From Myxococcus guangdongensis (GTDB lineage Bacteria > Myxococcota > Myxococcia > Myxococcales > Myxococcaceae), in contig NZ_JAJVKW010000001.1 in the NCBI RefSeq assembly GCF_024198255.1, forward strand, positions 124,001-188,000: a stretch of 64,000 bases of DNA. Reading direction: 5' to 3'. The position numbers were made by a program, and so were the translations under genes. Under the pieces are notes generated by a model. It was not told where the DNA came from. It worked only from the letters and a program-made list of their open reading frames with translations, and made no database searches. Positions within the stretch are counted from its first letter, which is position 1. Every line of letters begins with the position of its first letter. Of the stretch, positions 46,482 through 55,110 are shown piece after piece.

Positions 46482-48056
46482 ATGTTGTTTCAGTACCTTG
46501 AAGACAGCGCGCGAGCGGCCCCTCGACGGACAGCGGTCATCGACGGTGAGCGAGCCATCTCCTACGAGGAGCTCGACGCGGGCGCGAACCAGGTGGCCCG
46601 CACGCTCCAGGAGCTCGGCATCGGCCGGGGCGCGCGAGTGGGACTCCACCTGAACAAGTCGCTCGAGGCCGTGGTGGGCCTGTTCGGCATCCTCAAGGCC
46701 GGCGCGGCCTACGTCCCCATCGACCCCTCCGCGCCCGAGTGGCGCCTGAAGTTCATCGCGCGGGACTGCGCGCTCGCGGCCATCCTCACCACCCCCACCT
46801 GGCAAGCCTCGCTCCAGGAGGTGCAGACCCTGCGCGGCATCATCCTGGTGGGAGCCAGACAGCCGAACACCGCCTTGCCCCCGCCCGGGGAGCACCTCCC
46901 GACGACACTGAGCTGGGAGCATGTTCGCACCCGCTCCACCTCGCGCCTGGAGAAGGACTCCCGCGCCACGCCCGAGGACCTGGCGTACGTCCTGTACACC
47001 TCCGGCGCCACCGGCCATCCCAAGGGGGTCATGCACAGCCATCGCGCCGGGGAGTCCTTCGTCGAGTGGGCCTTCCAGACGGCGAACGTGCGCTCCTCGG
47101 ACCGCGTCTCCAGCCTCGCGCCCTTCCACTTCGACCTGTCCGTCTTCGACCTCTTCGCCACGGCCAAGGGCGCCGCCACGCTGGTGCTGGTGCCCATCGA
47201 GCTGTCCGCGATTCCCCGGGACCTGGCGGACTTCATCGCGAAGAAGGAGATCGCCATCTGGCACTCCGTGCCCTCGGTGCTCACCCAGCTCGAAGCCCGG
47301 GGCGCCCTGTCGCGGCATGCGTTCCCGCACCTGCGCACCGTGCTCTTCACCCGCGAGGTCTTCCCACACAAGTACCTGCGCAGGCTCGTGCTGACGCTGC
47401 CCAGGCTGCGTTACCTCAACCTCTACGGCACCACCGAGACGAACGTCTGCACGTACCACGTCGTCACGCCCGCGGACCTCGCGAGCCCCGACCCCCTGCC
47501 CATCGGCAAGGTCTGCTGCGGTGACGAGGTCATCGTCATCCGGGATGACGGCGCGCGGGCGGCGGACGGCGAGGAGGGCGAGCTGTGCGTGGCGGGCCCC
47601 ACGCTGATGAGCGGTTATTGGGGCCAGGAGGAGCACACCCGGCAGGTGCTCGGCCCCATTCCGGGCCACCCCAGGGCCTATCGAACGGGGGACCGCGTCA
47701 TCCGGGAGGCCGGGGGGGTGCTGCGCTTCCTGGGCCGCCGCGATGACCTGGTCAAGGTCCGGGGCCACCGCGTCGAGCTGACCGCCGTGGAGGAGGTGCT
47801 GCTGCGCCACCCGGATGTCGAGGAGAGCGCCGTGCTGACGCTCCCAGACGAACTCTCGGGCGGAGAGCTGCGCGCCTTCGTGGTGCTCAAGGACAACGCG
47901 AGCGCCAGTCTCCAGGACCTGCGGCAGCACTGCGTGGACTACCTGCCGCGCTACATGGTCCCCACCCGCATCGACACCTGCGAATCCCTGCCGAAGACGA
48001 CCGCGGGGAAGAAGGACCGCGTCCGACTCCAGGAGCACGCGCGCCAACACGCCTGA
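46482..48056 (+). CDS. Stand-alone amino-acid adenylation enzyme (NRPS A domain)
   Basis: 524 residues, a free A domain ending just after core A10. Seen: A3 YTSGATGHPKG (172-182), A4 FHFDLSVFDLF (from 215), A5 NLYGTTETN, A7 YRTGD, A8 FLGRRDDLVKVRGHRVEL and A10 PKTTAGKKDR with the catalytic Lys, so it should make aminoacyl-AMP. The A4 motif and free-standing form resemble the prolyl-AMP ligases PigI/RedM/PltF that load a separate carrier protein. No carrier-protein motif (LGGxS) is encoded nearby, so its acceptor must be elsewhere or non-standard. GAGGAG precedes the ATG. A condensation-like gene follows in the same direction. Confidence 0.88.
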   Translation: MLFQYLEDSARAAPRRTAVIDGERAISYEELDAGANQVARTLQELGIGRGARVGLHLNKSLEAVVGLFGILKAGAAYVPIDPSAPEWRLKFIARDCALAAILTTPTWQASLQEVQTLRGIILVGARQPNTALPPPGEHLPTTLSWEHVRTRSTSRLEKDSRATPEDLAYVLYTSGATGHPKGVMHSHRAGESFVEWAFQTANVRSSDRVSSLAPFHFDLSVFDLFATAKGAATLVLVPIELSAIPRDLADFIAKKEIAIWHSVPSVLTQLEARGALSRHAFPHLRTVLFTREVFPHKYLRRLVLTLPRLRYLNLYGTTETNVCTYHVVTPADLASPDPLPIGKVCCGDEVIVIRDDGARAADGEEGELCVAGPTLMSGYWGQEEHTRQVLGPIPGHPRAYRTGDRVIREAGGVLRFLGRRDDLVKVRGHRVELTAVEEVLLRHPDVEESAVLTLPDELSGGELRAFVVLKDNASASLQDLRQHCVDYLPRYMVPTRIDTCESLPKTTAGKKDRVRLQEHARQHA

Positions 48057-48127
48057 GCCGTTGTCCCACCGCGTCGGGCCTGGCCTCTGGCGGCCTCGCT
48101 CCCGCCTGGAAACAGGAGTGAGTCGCC

Positions 48128-48208
48128 ATGAACGAGTGCGTGGGACACGTCACCGAGGCGCGGGTCGCGCGGAGCATCCGGCCCCACCTCCACCCGGAGT
48201 CAGCCTGA
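48128..48208 (+). CDS. Tiny ORF (26 aa) coupled to the condensation-like gene
   Basis: AGGAG precedes the ATG by nine bases, a better ribosome site than that of the following gene. The stop overlaps the next ATG as TGATG, the usual layout for re-initiation. The peptide is MNECVGHVTEARVARS plus ten residues, with one Cys. It may be a leader that sets translation of the next gene, or a real microprotein. Confidence 0.35.
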   Translation: MNECVGHVTEARVARSIRPHLHPESA

Positions 48209-48909
48209 TGCTCGTGGACCTCTGGAAGGCCTTCGAGCAGCCGTGGAACCTGGACTCGGCGCCCTCGGAGGGCTCCTCGCGCCACCGGCCCTGGGTCTTC
48301 CGGCTGTCCGGCCTGCTCGACTGGCGCGCGCTGCGCCTGGCGCTCGAGGCCCTGGAGCATCGACACGAAGTCCTGCGGACCTCCCTCACCGTGGAGCGAG
48401 GACACGTCACCCCGTGTGTCCACAGGCCCGGCGTCTTCGTCCTGCCCACCCTCAGCCTGCTCGATGGAACGCGTGACTCCGTGGCGCGAGAGGCCCGATT
48501 GGCCGAGGCCCTGCGCCACGAGGCCCGGCGTCCGTTCGACCTCCGAGGCGCGGCCCTCATCCGGGCGGCGCTGTTCGTCCTCGACGCCCGCGAGCACGCG
48601 CTGCGGCTCGAATTCCACCCCATCCTCATCGACGTCCGGTCCCAAGGGGTCCTGCTGCGGGAGCTCTCGGACCTGTATGCCGCGTACCAGCGAGGAGGCC
48701 CCGCCCCCGCCCTGCCTCCCGTGGAGTCGAGTGCCAGACCTTCCGCGAATGACGTCGGGCGCGGCCCGCTCGCGGATGACCTGCCGGCGCCCACGCGACG
48801 AGGCCCTCGCGGCGTGCCCCTCGCGACCGAGGACGTGCTCGCGGCCCTGGGCATGGCCGACGCCGCGCACAGGGCAAGGACCCTCGAGGACCTCGAACAG
48901 GTCCTTTGA
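48208..48909 (+). CDS. Condensation-domain-like protein without catalytic His
   Basis: 233 residues matching only the N-terminal half of an NRPS condensation domain: LRLALEALEHRHEVLRTSL (core C2, ExRHexLRT) and then FHPILIDVRSQGVLLREL where HHxxxDG is expected. Aligned on the conserved Asp142, the catalytic second His is Pro138 and the Gly is Val143, so it should not catalyse amide bond formation. The C-terminal lobe is missing, replaced by a Pro/Arg-rich tail. Either a decayed fragment or a repurposed binding protein acting with the adenylation enzyme 150 bp upstream. Confidence 0.65.
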   Translation: MLVDLWKAFEQPWNLDSAPSEGSSRHRPWVFRLSGLLDWRALRLALEALEHRHEVLRTSLTVERGHVTPCVHRPGVFVLPTLSLLDGTRDSVAREARLAEALRHEARRPFDLRGAALIRAALFVLDAREHALRLEFHPILIDVRSQGVLLRELSDLYAAYQRGGPAPALPPVESSARPSANDVGRGPLADDLPAPTRRGPRGVPLATEDVLAALGMADAAHRARTLEDLEQVL

Positions 48910-49084
48910 ACGGAGGCGGCCCCCGGGCCTCCGGCTCGACCGGAGCCCGGGCAGGCTGGAGTCGTCACCCGGGAGCCACCCGCCGGGCCCTGGGGATGCG
49001 CCAACCCCGCGGGAGCGTTGATGAATCCAGGGCCCCAGCCCCGGCCAGCCTGGTCCGGGGGTCGGCTCTTCACTCTTCGACGCC

Positions 49085-49130
49085 TGGGATGCGCTCCACG
49101 GTCGCATCCCACCTCCCCCCTGTTATAAAG
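49085..49130 (+). promoter_or_regulatory. Inverted repeat and -10-like TATAAA before ffh
   Basis: TGGGATGCG and CGCATCCCA (49085-49093, 49103-49111) form 9-bp arms around nine bases. Ten bases on comes TTATAAAG (about 49122-49129), an AT island in GC-rich DNA, 10 bp before the ffh ATG, so the mRNA would be almost leaderless. No good -35 box is seen at the right distance, and the repeat occupies that place. Confidence 0.4.
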
Positions 49131-49138
49131 CGCCCCCC

Positions 49139-50788
49139 ATGCTTGAGACCGTCACCAAGGGCTTCCGCGCCGCCAAGAACCGCCTCGCCGGCAAGAGCGA
49201 GCTCACCCCGGAGCTGGTCGACGAGTCGCTCCGCGACATCCGCGTCTCGCTCCTCGAGGCCGACGTTTCCTTCGACGTGGTGAAGAAGTTCGTCGCCCGC
49301 GTCCGCGAGAAGGCCGTGGGAGAGCTCGTCCAGACCACCATCACCGATGCCTCGGGCCAGAAGCGCAAGGTCAGCCCGATGGACCACTTCATCAAGATCT
49401 GCCACGACGAGCTCGAGGCGCTGATGGGGCCGGTGGACACCGGGCTGAACCTCAAGCCCAAGGGCCAGCTGTCCGGCATCATGATGGTGGGTCTGCAGGG
49501 CTCGGGTAAGACGACGACCACGGGCAAGCTCGCCAACCGGCTGCTCCAGCAGGGCCGCAAGCCGCTGCTCGTGGCCGCGGACATCTACCGTCCGGCCGCC
49601 GTGGACCAGCTCAAGGTGCTGGGCGAGCGGCTCAAGGTGCCCGTCTACCACGAGCCCGGGGTGCAGCCGCCGGAGCTGGCGAAGCGGGGCTATGCCGCGG
49701 CCCGCGAGCAGAAGTGCGACGTGGTGCTTATCGACACCGCCGGTCGTCTCGCCATCGACGAGGCGCTGATGTCGGAGTTGGAGTCCATCAAGTCGAACGT
49801 GCACCCGGACAACATCCTGTTGGTGTGCGACGCGATGATTGGTCAGGACGCCGTGCGCACGGCGGCCGAGTTCGACCGTCGCCTGACGCTGGATGGCTTC
49901 ATCCTGACGAAGCTGGACGGTGACGCGCGTGGTGGCGCGGCGCTGTCCATCAAGGAGGTCACCGGCAAGCCCATCAAGTTCCTCGGCATGGGCGAGTCGA
50001 TGGACAAGCTGGAGGAGTTCCGTCCGGAGGGCCTCGCCGGCCGCATCCTCGGGTTCGGCGACATCGTCGGCCTGATGAAGGACTTCGAGAAGGTCGTCGA
50101 CGAGAAGAAGGCCGAGGCGGACGCGCGCAAGCTGTTGTCCGGCCAGTTCTCGATGAAGGACTTCGTCGAGCAGATCCGCATGGTGCGGAAGATGGGTCCG
50201 CTCAAGGACCTGCTGGAGAAGTTCCCGCTCTTCGGCGAGATGACGGAGCACCTGAACCCGGACGAGAAGGAGCTCACCAAGATTGAGTCGATGTACGACT
50301 CGATGACGGTGAACGAGCGCCTGCGTCCGGACCTCATCAACACCAGCCGGGTGAACCGCATCGCCAAGGGCAGTGGTCGCAAGCCCGAGGACGTGCGCGA
50401 GCTGCTGCAGAAGTTCGGGATGATGCAGCAGGTGATGGGGACGATTGGCCAGAACCCGGGGCTTCTGGGCCGCATCCCCGGCTTCAAGCAGCTGGGTCAG
50501 CTCTCGCAGATGCGGAACATGGACCTCTCCAGCATGTTCGGTGGGGATCCGAAGATGATGGAGAAGATGATGAGCGGCGGCATGCCGGGCATGGGGTTGC
50601 CCATGCAGATGCCGCAGGTGGCGCCGGGCTACACGCCGCCCATGGGCCAGGCCGCCATGGCGAAGGCGCGGTTGATGGGCTACGCCCCGCCGTCCGCCGC
50701 GGGCGCCAAGGGCGAGGACCGCGACGCCATCAAGGAGCGCCGCAAGCGGGAGAAGGAGAACAAGAAGAAGAACCGCAAGAAGCGGTAG
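49139..50788 (+). CDS. ffh: Signal recognition particle protein Ffh
   Basis: 549 residues, longer than the usual 450-460 because of a Gly/Met-rich and Lys-rich C-terminal tail. SRP54 N domain 1-90; G domain with P-loop GLQGSGKT (118-125), DTAGRL at 199, TKLDGDARGG from 257; Met-rich M domain from about 320 with the RIAKGSGR segment that binds 4.5S RNA. It co-translationally targets membrane and exported proteins to FtsY and the translocon. It stands alone, without the common rpsP-rimM-trmD neighbours. A hairpin terminator follows. Confidence 0.97.
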   Translation: MLETVTKGFRAAKNRLAGKSELTPELVDESLRDIRVSLLEADVSFDVVKKFVARVREKAVGELVQTTITDASGQKRKVSPMDHFIKICHDELEALMGPVDTGLNLKPKGQLSGIMMVGLQGSGKTTTTGKLANRLLQQGRKPLLVAADIYRPAAVDQLKVLGERLKVPVYHEPGVQPPELAKRGYAAAREQKCDVVLIDTAGRLAIDEALMSELESIKSNVHPDNILLVCDAMIGQDAVRTAAEFDRRLTLDGFILTKLDGDARGGAALSIKEVTGKPIKFLGMGESMDKLEEFRPEGLAGRILGFGDIVGLMKDFEKVVDEKKAEADARKLLSGQFSMKDFVEQIRMVRKMGPLKDLLEKFPLFGEMTEHLNPDEKELTKIESMYDSMTVNERLRPDLINTSRVNRIAKGSGRKPEDVRELLQKFGMMQQVMGTIGQNPGLLGRIPGFKQLGQLSQMRNMDLSSMFGGDPKMMEKMMSGGMPGMGLPMQMPQVAPGYTPPMGQAAMAKARLMGYAPPSAAGAKGEDRDAIKERRKREKENKKKNRKKR

Positions 50789-50819
50789 GCGCTCAGGCCT
50801 CCGCTGGCCCGTGAGCCAG

Positions 50820-50858
50820 AAGCCCGTGTCGCCCGGTGACGTCCGGGGGCACGGGCTT
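50820..50858 (+). terminator. Terminator hairpin after ffh
   Basis: AAGCCCGTG and CACGGGCTT (9 perfect pairs) enclose a 21-base segment that can form an inner CCCGG/CCGGG stem; TTTCGCTT follows. It starts 32 bp after the ffh stop and is the best intrinsic-type terminator in the window. Confidence 0.7.
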
Positions 50859-50987
50859 TCGCTTGTCCGGGGTCCAGGGCCTGGGACGGAAGCCCGGGGG
50901 TGAGACGGGGCCCGGGGGCCTCGGACGGGCGGAGGGCGTGTCATGGTAGGTGTCTGGCCTGGAACACTCTCTGCACAGCAGACCTCC

Positions 50988-53159
50988 ATGACGAACCGAC
51001 TTCGCCTGTCCGTCCCCCTCTTCGCGGTCTTCCTGCTGTCCGCCTGTATCGATGTCCCGGACGTCGCGGAGCCGGAGGACATCCCTGATGCGGGGCAGCC
51101 TCCTTCTGACGCAGGAAGTCTCCCGGACGGAGGCGAGCAGCCCGCTGGGGACTTCGAGCTCAGCGTCATGCCTACGGAGGACTCGATTCTCCAGGGCGCC
51201 ACGAGGAGCTTCCAGGTCTCGCTCGTCCGCAAGAATGGCTTCAATGGGAGTGTCTCGGTGATGTTGGTGAGTCCGCCGGGAGGCATCACCGCACCCTCGG
51301 TCACGATTCCCGGTTCGAGCACGCTCTCGGCCTTGACCATCAGTGTTTCCGAGCAGGTCACGCCCGGTCCCATGACGCTCACGGTGCGTGGCATCTCCGG
51401 AGCGCTCCATCGAGACCGGAACATCTCGCTCACCATCGTTCCCCTGGGAGACCTGGCGGTCTCCTGGGTCGCCCCTTCGGCGTCTCACAGCGCCACGAAT
51501 GGAGGACTGTCCGTGGAGGTCGCGGTGCAGGGCGGACAGGCCGAGAAGGTCGAGTTGATGAAGGGCGACACGGTGCTGACCACCTGGACCGCGGCGCCCT
51601 ACACGTACTCCTGGGATACGACGACCGAGGCCGAGGGTGAGTACACGCTGGTGGCCAAGGCCACGAGAGCGGGGTCGACGTTCCCGAGTGTCGCGAGGAC
51701 CGTGGTGGTGGACCGGACGGCGCCGAGCATCGTGAGCAGGCAGCCGGGGCACGGCGCAACGCAGGTGAGCGCCCGGACCACGGTCGAGGTGGTGTTCAGC
51801 GAGGCCGTGAAGGCGGCGACCGTGAGCACTTCGAACGTGGGCCTCACGGGCGACGGAGGGGCGTCCGTTCCTGTCACCCTGAATCTGTCGGCGGATGGAC
51901 GGACCCTGACGTTGACCCCTGTTGCGCCACTGGCGGCCTCTACGTCGGTGAGCGTGCGACTTGGGACGGCGGAGCAGCCAATCACCGACGCGGCGGGCAA
52001 CGTCCTCACCACGGGAGGAGTGTGGTCGTTCGCGGTCCCCTTCTGGCTCCCAATGGGAGGCGCCATCAGCGCGTATCCCGGGAACACTCCCGCGGAGAAC
52101 ATGGTGATGAAGGTGGGAACGGATGGGGTACCCGTCATTGCCTGGTCGGAGTCGGATGGGACCAACAAGCACATCCATGTAAGGCAATGGTCTGGACAAG
52201 ACTGGCGACCACTCGGAGGACCACTTCGAGTGCACGCAATGTCAGGCGCCCACGCAGAACGTCCGGACCTTGCGATCGACAACTCTGGGCGGATCATCAT
52301 CGCTTGGGATGAAGCCCTTGGGAAAGCGGGTGTCCCTCCAATTCAAGTCATGACCTGGTCGGGAACGCTGTGGCAATCCCTCACGCCACCTCCCTTCCCC
52401 AATGATTCCGACACCGAAACGACCATTCCCAAGCTCGCGGTGGACGCATCGGGCACCATCATCATCTATGCCCAAATCTATCACACCACCGCATTCTACG
52501 AATCCAAGGCATACACACTTGCAGCCAATCAGCAGGCCTGGACCCAGATAGAACTGTTTTACGGACCCGACTGGCTCAACAACAACCTCAATGCAATAAC
52601 CAACACAAGCGACACCACGTTCACAGCCCACAGCAGCTACGTCGACTCGCTAGGAACTCGTGCCATCACCATCACGAAGAATCATGCATTCCCCTTTGGA
52701 GCCCCGCTCATCTCTAGCCCTACCGACGCCTATGCTGCCCAAGCAGCACTTGCCACCAATGGCGCTGGCGAGCCGCTGACGGCATGGAACGAAATCAAGG
52801 GCTTTGGGGCGTCATCCAACGTCTTCTTCTCTCGCTGGCTGGGCAGCGCGTGGCAATCTCCAGAACTCGTGACGCCACACTCGACCAACAACAGCTCTCC
52901 ATCGCTCGCAATGGGGGCTGATGGTTCTCCGTTGCTGGCATGGAGTGGATTCGTCGAACCGGAACAGATGATTCTCGTCGCCAGGCGCAGCACGACCTCC
53001 TGGACACAAGTCGGCCCCGCATTGAGTGCGGAGTCAGGAGCCAGTACTCCAGCCACTCGCCCCGTGCTGGCTCTCGGAAAAGAGAATCGACCCATTGTGG
53101 CCTGGCTGGAAACGACGTCCACTGGAGCGCACGTCTACGTCGTGCAACAGAACCAGTAA
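50988..53159 (+). CDS. Lipoprotein with Ig-like domains and a propeller-like repeat region
   Basis: 723 residues. The ATG at 50988 opens a lipoprotein signal (FLLSAC, Cys19). A Pro/Asp-rich linker leads to Ig-like beta-sandwiches; one (about 260-350) has the TVEVVFSEAV and GGVWSFAV edges of the SbsA/Big_5 Ig-like fold. From about 375 to the end come four to five repeats of the type VPVIAWSESDG...W.G..W, as in WD/Kelch-like propellers. The DNA of this second half (about 52,100-53,160) is clearly less GC-rich than the first half. Surface adhesion or recognition is likely. Confidence 0.7.
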   Translation: MTNRLRLSVPLFAVFLLSACIDVPDVAEPEDIPDAGQPPSDAGSLPDGGEQPAGDFELSVMPTEDSILQGATRSFQVSLVRKNGFNGSVSVMLVSPPGGITAPSVTIPGSSTLSALTISVSEQVTPGPMTLTVRGISGALHRDRNISLTIVPLGDLAVSWVAPSASHSATNGGLSVEVAVQGGQAEKVELMKGDTVLTTWTAAPYTYSWDTTTEAEGEYTLVAKATRAGSTFPSVARTVVVDRTAPSIVSRQPGHGATQVSARTTVEVVFSEAVKAATVSTSNVGLTGDGGASVPVTLNLSADGRTLTLTPVAPLAASTSVSVRLGTAEQPITDAAGNVLTTGGVWSFAVPFWLPMGGAISAYPGNTPAENMVMKVGTDGVPVIAWSESDGTNKHIHVRQWSGQDWRPLGGPLRVHAMSGAHAERPDLAIDNSGRIIIAWDEALGKAGVPPIQVMTWSGTLWQSLTPPPFPNDSDTETTIPKLAVDASGTIIIYAQIYHTTAFYESKAYTLAANQQAWTQIELFYGPDWLNNNLNAITNTSDTTFTAHSSYVDSLGTRAITITKNHAFPFGAPLISSPTDAYAAQAALATNGAGEPLTAWNEIKGFGASSNVFFSRWLGSAWQSPELVTPHSTNNSSPSLAMGADGSPLLAWSGFVEPEQMILVARRSTTSWTQVGPALSAESGASTPATRPVLALGKENRPIVAWLETTSTGAHVYVVQQNQ

Positions 53160-53203
53160 TTCAGCGAGGGCTGGGTATTCAACTCGCTCAGCCCTCCGTC
53201 GCC

Positions 53204-54307
53204 TCAGCTGTTGTCACGCTTCGGGACAACCAACCCCTGACTGAGCCGCTTGAGCACACGTTTCTTCTGGCGACGCTTATAGGCTTCGTGAGCGTTCTCT
53301 CCCTGCTCATTCAAGCGAGCGGTCTCTTGATCGACGATCTGGAACTCGACCAGGGAGATGATGACTCGGCCCTTCCGTGACCGCGCATCTTCGTGTGGAA
53401 CAGGGAGATGGGCATCCATTCGGACTGGCAGGTCCACCACGAAGTTCAGCGCCCGGTAGGTATTTCCCGAGAATGAATTGCCATTCTTGTCCTCACGAGC
53501 CTCGTAGTCCTTATCGAGGTGGAGTCGATGAGTGACCTGCTCGAAGTGAGGGTTCTCCTCCAGGACGCTGCGGAAGGGGAGCAGCGTGTTTTCAGTTTGC
53601 CCAGGAACGACGAGATGAAACGGAAACAACCACTGCGTCAGGTAGTAGAGGACAGGTAACAAGTCCTCTCGGGCGCGGGTCACAATCCGGAAACGGGTCC
53701 GATCATAGACCTGCGCCGCGACCGTCTCCTTCTTGGCCAGGAGCTTGGTCACCAAGGAGTCCTGGGTCTTGATGGAGTGCGCGAACTCGACAACAGGCAA
53801 CCCTTTCGCCTGCATCTCGCGAGCGACCCCTTGAACCCTCTCCGTCACCAACTCCGCGAGCTCAGCCTCGGAGATGGCGAGCCGGAACAGCAGATCTCTC
53901 CCCTCGATGTGCTGGATGACATGCATCACCTTGAGCACGACACAGGCGATCCGCCGATGCCGAACCTCCCCCTTGGCCCCGGAAGCCAGAAGGAACAGGT
54001 CATGGATTTCTGTCGGTTGGGCCACCGCGTCCGCAACGCGATAGTTGAACGTCTTCCGCAGATAGACCACCGACTCAGCCAACACACTTCGTGCCCAGGC
54101 CTCGTCGTGAGGTTGGGACAGGTCCAGCTGGCAGAGCCGTAGGAAGCGGTCGACCTCGTCTCGCGTCTGGAAGTGCATCCGACGCCAGTCGATGACAGAG
54201 CCACCCCGCAGGATGAGACGGATGCGCTCAAGCTCGCGCAAGCCCATCTCCGCCACTGTGCGAACGGGGATCTCAGGAAGGACGAGGGAGAGCAAGGGGG
54301 CCTTCAC
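53204..54307 (-). CDS. Myxobacterial conserved protein (TIGR04552-like) with a RelA/SpoT-like motif stretch
   Basis: 367 residues. GTG at 54307 with AGGAAG seven bases upstream is preferred over a longer Pro/Arg-rich frame. The order VRTVAEMG-, then VVYLRKTFNYRVADAVAQP, fits a family I remember as TIGR04552, largely confined to Myxococcales. The part with KTQDSLVTKLLAKK followed by VYDRTRFRIVTRAREDLLPVLYYL looks like the conserved order in RelA/SpoT-type nucleotidyltransferase domains (Lys-rich helix, then D-x-x-x-x-R-I/V). Whether it makes a nucleotide is inference. No signal peptide; cytoplasmic. Very C-terminal part is basic. Confidence 0.6.
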   Translation of the reverse strand: MKAPLLSLVLPEIPVRTVAEMGLRELERIRLILRGGSVIDWRRMHFQTRDEVDRFLRLCQLDLSQPHDEAWARSVLAESVVYLRKTFNYRVADAVAQPTEIHDLFLLASGAKGEVRHRRIACVVLKVMHVIQHIEGRDLLFRLAISEAELAELVTERVQGVAREMQAKGLPVVEFAHSIKTQDSLVTKLLAKKETVAAQVYDRTRFRIVTRAREDLLPVLYYLTQWLFPFHLVVPGQTENTLLPFRSVLEENPHFEQVTHRLHLDKDYEAREDKNGNSFSGNTYRALNFVVDLPVRMDAHLPVPHEDARSRKGRVIISLVEFQIVDQETARLNEQGENAHEAYKRRQKKRVLKRLSQGLVVPKRDNS

Positions 54308-54417
54308 GACTGAGCTTCCTATCCGAGTCGTTCGACGCGGGAAAGCCCTGAAGGGAGCAGGCCCTCCCCCTCCCCAACGAATGGGGAAGGGGCAAGACGA
54401 AGCGTGCTGTTCCGGAG

Positions 54418-54915
54418 CTACCGGTCGGAAACCAGCTTGCCGGACGCGAATCGAGCCTGCGAAACCGTACGGCCATCCTCCGCGTAGATGACCTCTAGGC
54501 CATCTTGAAGGCCCTTCGCCCACGCCTGCTCCAGCTTCTTCGAGCCGTTGGCGAAGTATTCGACGCGCTTGCCATGGTAGTCATTGCGCTCGAACTCGGT
54601 CTCGCCGGTCTTCACGCCATTCGCGTCGTAGAACGTCCAACGCCCAGTCCGCAGGTTGTCCTTGAACTGCCCTTCGGACTGCTTCTGCCCATTGGCCCAG
54701 AAGTCGACGTAGGGACCATGACGGACGACTTTGTCCAGGTCCGAACTTCCTCCGTTCTTGACGCAGAAAACACCCAGGTCCTTCGTGGGCTTGCTGCCCT
54801 TCTGGGTAGTCCCGGCCGGGCACTCGAGACGAACTCCCTGACCCGCCGAAGTCTCTCCCGCAAGGGCAGGCGCGGAAACCACTGCAACAGCCAGGACAAC
54901 GTGACGATAAGCCAT
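54418..54915 (-). CDS. Secreted MORN-type repeat protein (YwqK-like)
   Basis: 165 residues; AAGGAG seven bases upstream of the ATG; signal peptide ending near ALA (residue 19). Repeats HGPYVDFWANGQKQSEGQF, TGRWTFYDANGVKTGETEF and HGKRVEYFANGSKKLEQAW are the beta-hairpin MORN units found in YwqK-type proteins. Two Cys in the N-terminal region may pair. Such proteins are annotated as antitoxin components by family name only; nothing here supports a toxin partner. Likely an envelope protein. Confidence 0.75.
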   Translation of the reverse strand: MAYRHVVLAVAVVSAPALAGETSAGQGVRLECPAGTTQKGSKPTKDLGVFCVKNGGSSDLDKVVRHGPYVDFWANGQKQSEGQFKDNLRTGRWTFYDANGVKTGETEFERNDYHGKRVEYFANGSKKLEQAWAKGLQDGLEVIYAEDGRTVSQARFASGKLVSDR

Positions 54916-55110
54916 CTCATCTCTCCTTCGCGGACGGACGCCGGACGAGCAGCGTCACCATCTATCTCAACGCAGGAAATCTTCCCTTATTCATGGCGGC
55001 CTTCACCACCCACCTGCGTTCCGGCCCCAAACGACGAGCCCCACCCCGAGTCATGGGATGGGGCTCATGCGCTACCAGCAGCTTTCAGCTGAGTGCAACG
55101 AGGCTGCGAA

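Noticed and set aside
54418..54915. Toxin-antitoxin module because of the YwqK-like name
   Set aside because: The protein is exported and no toxin-like partner gene adjoins.
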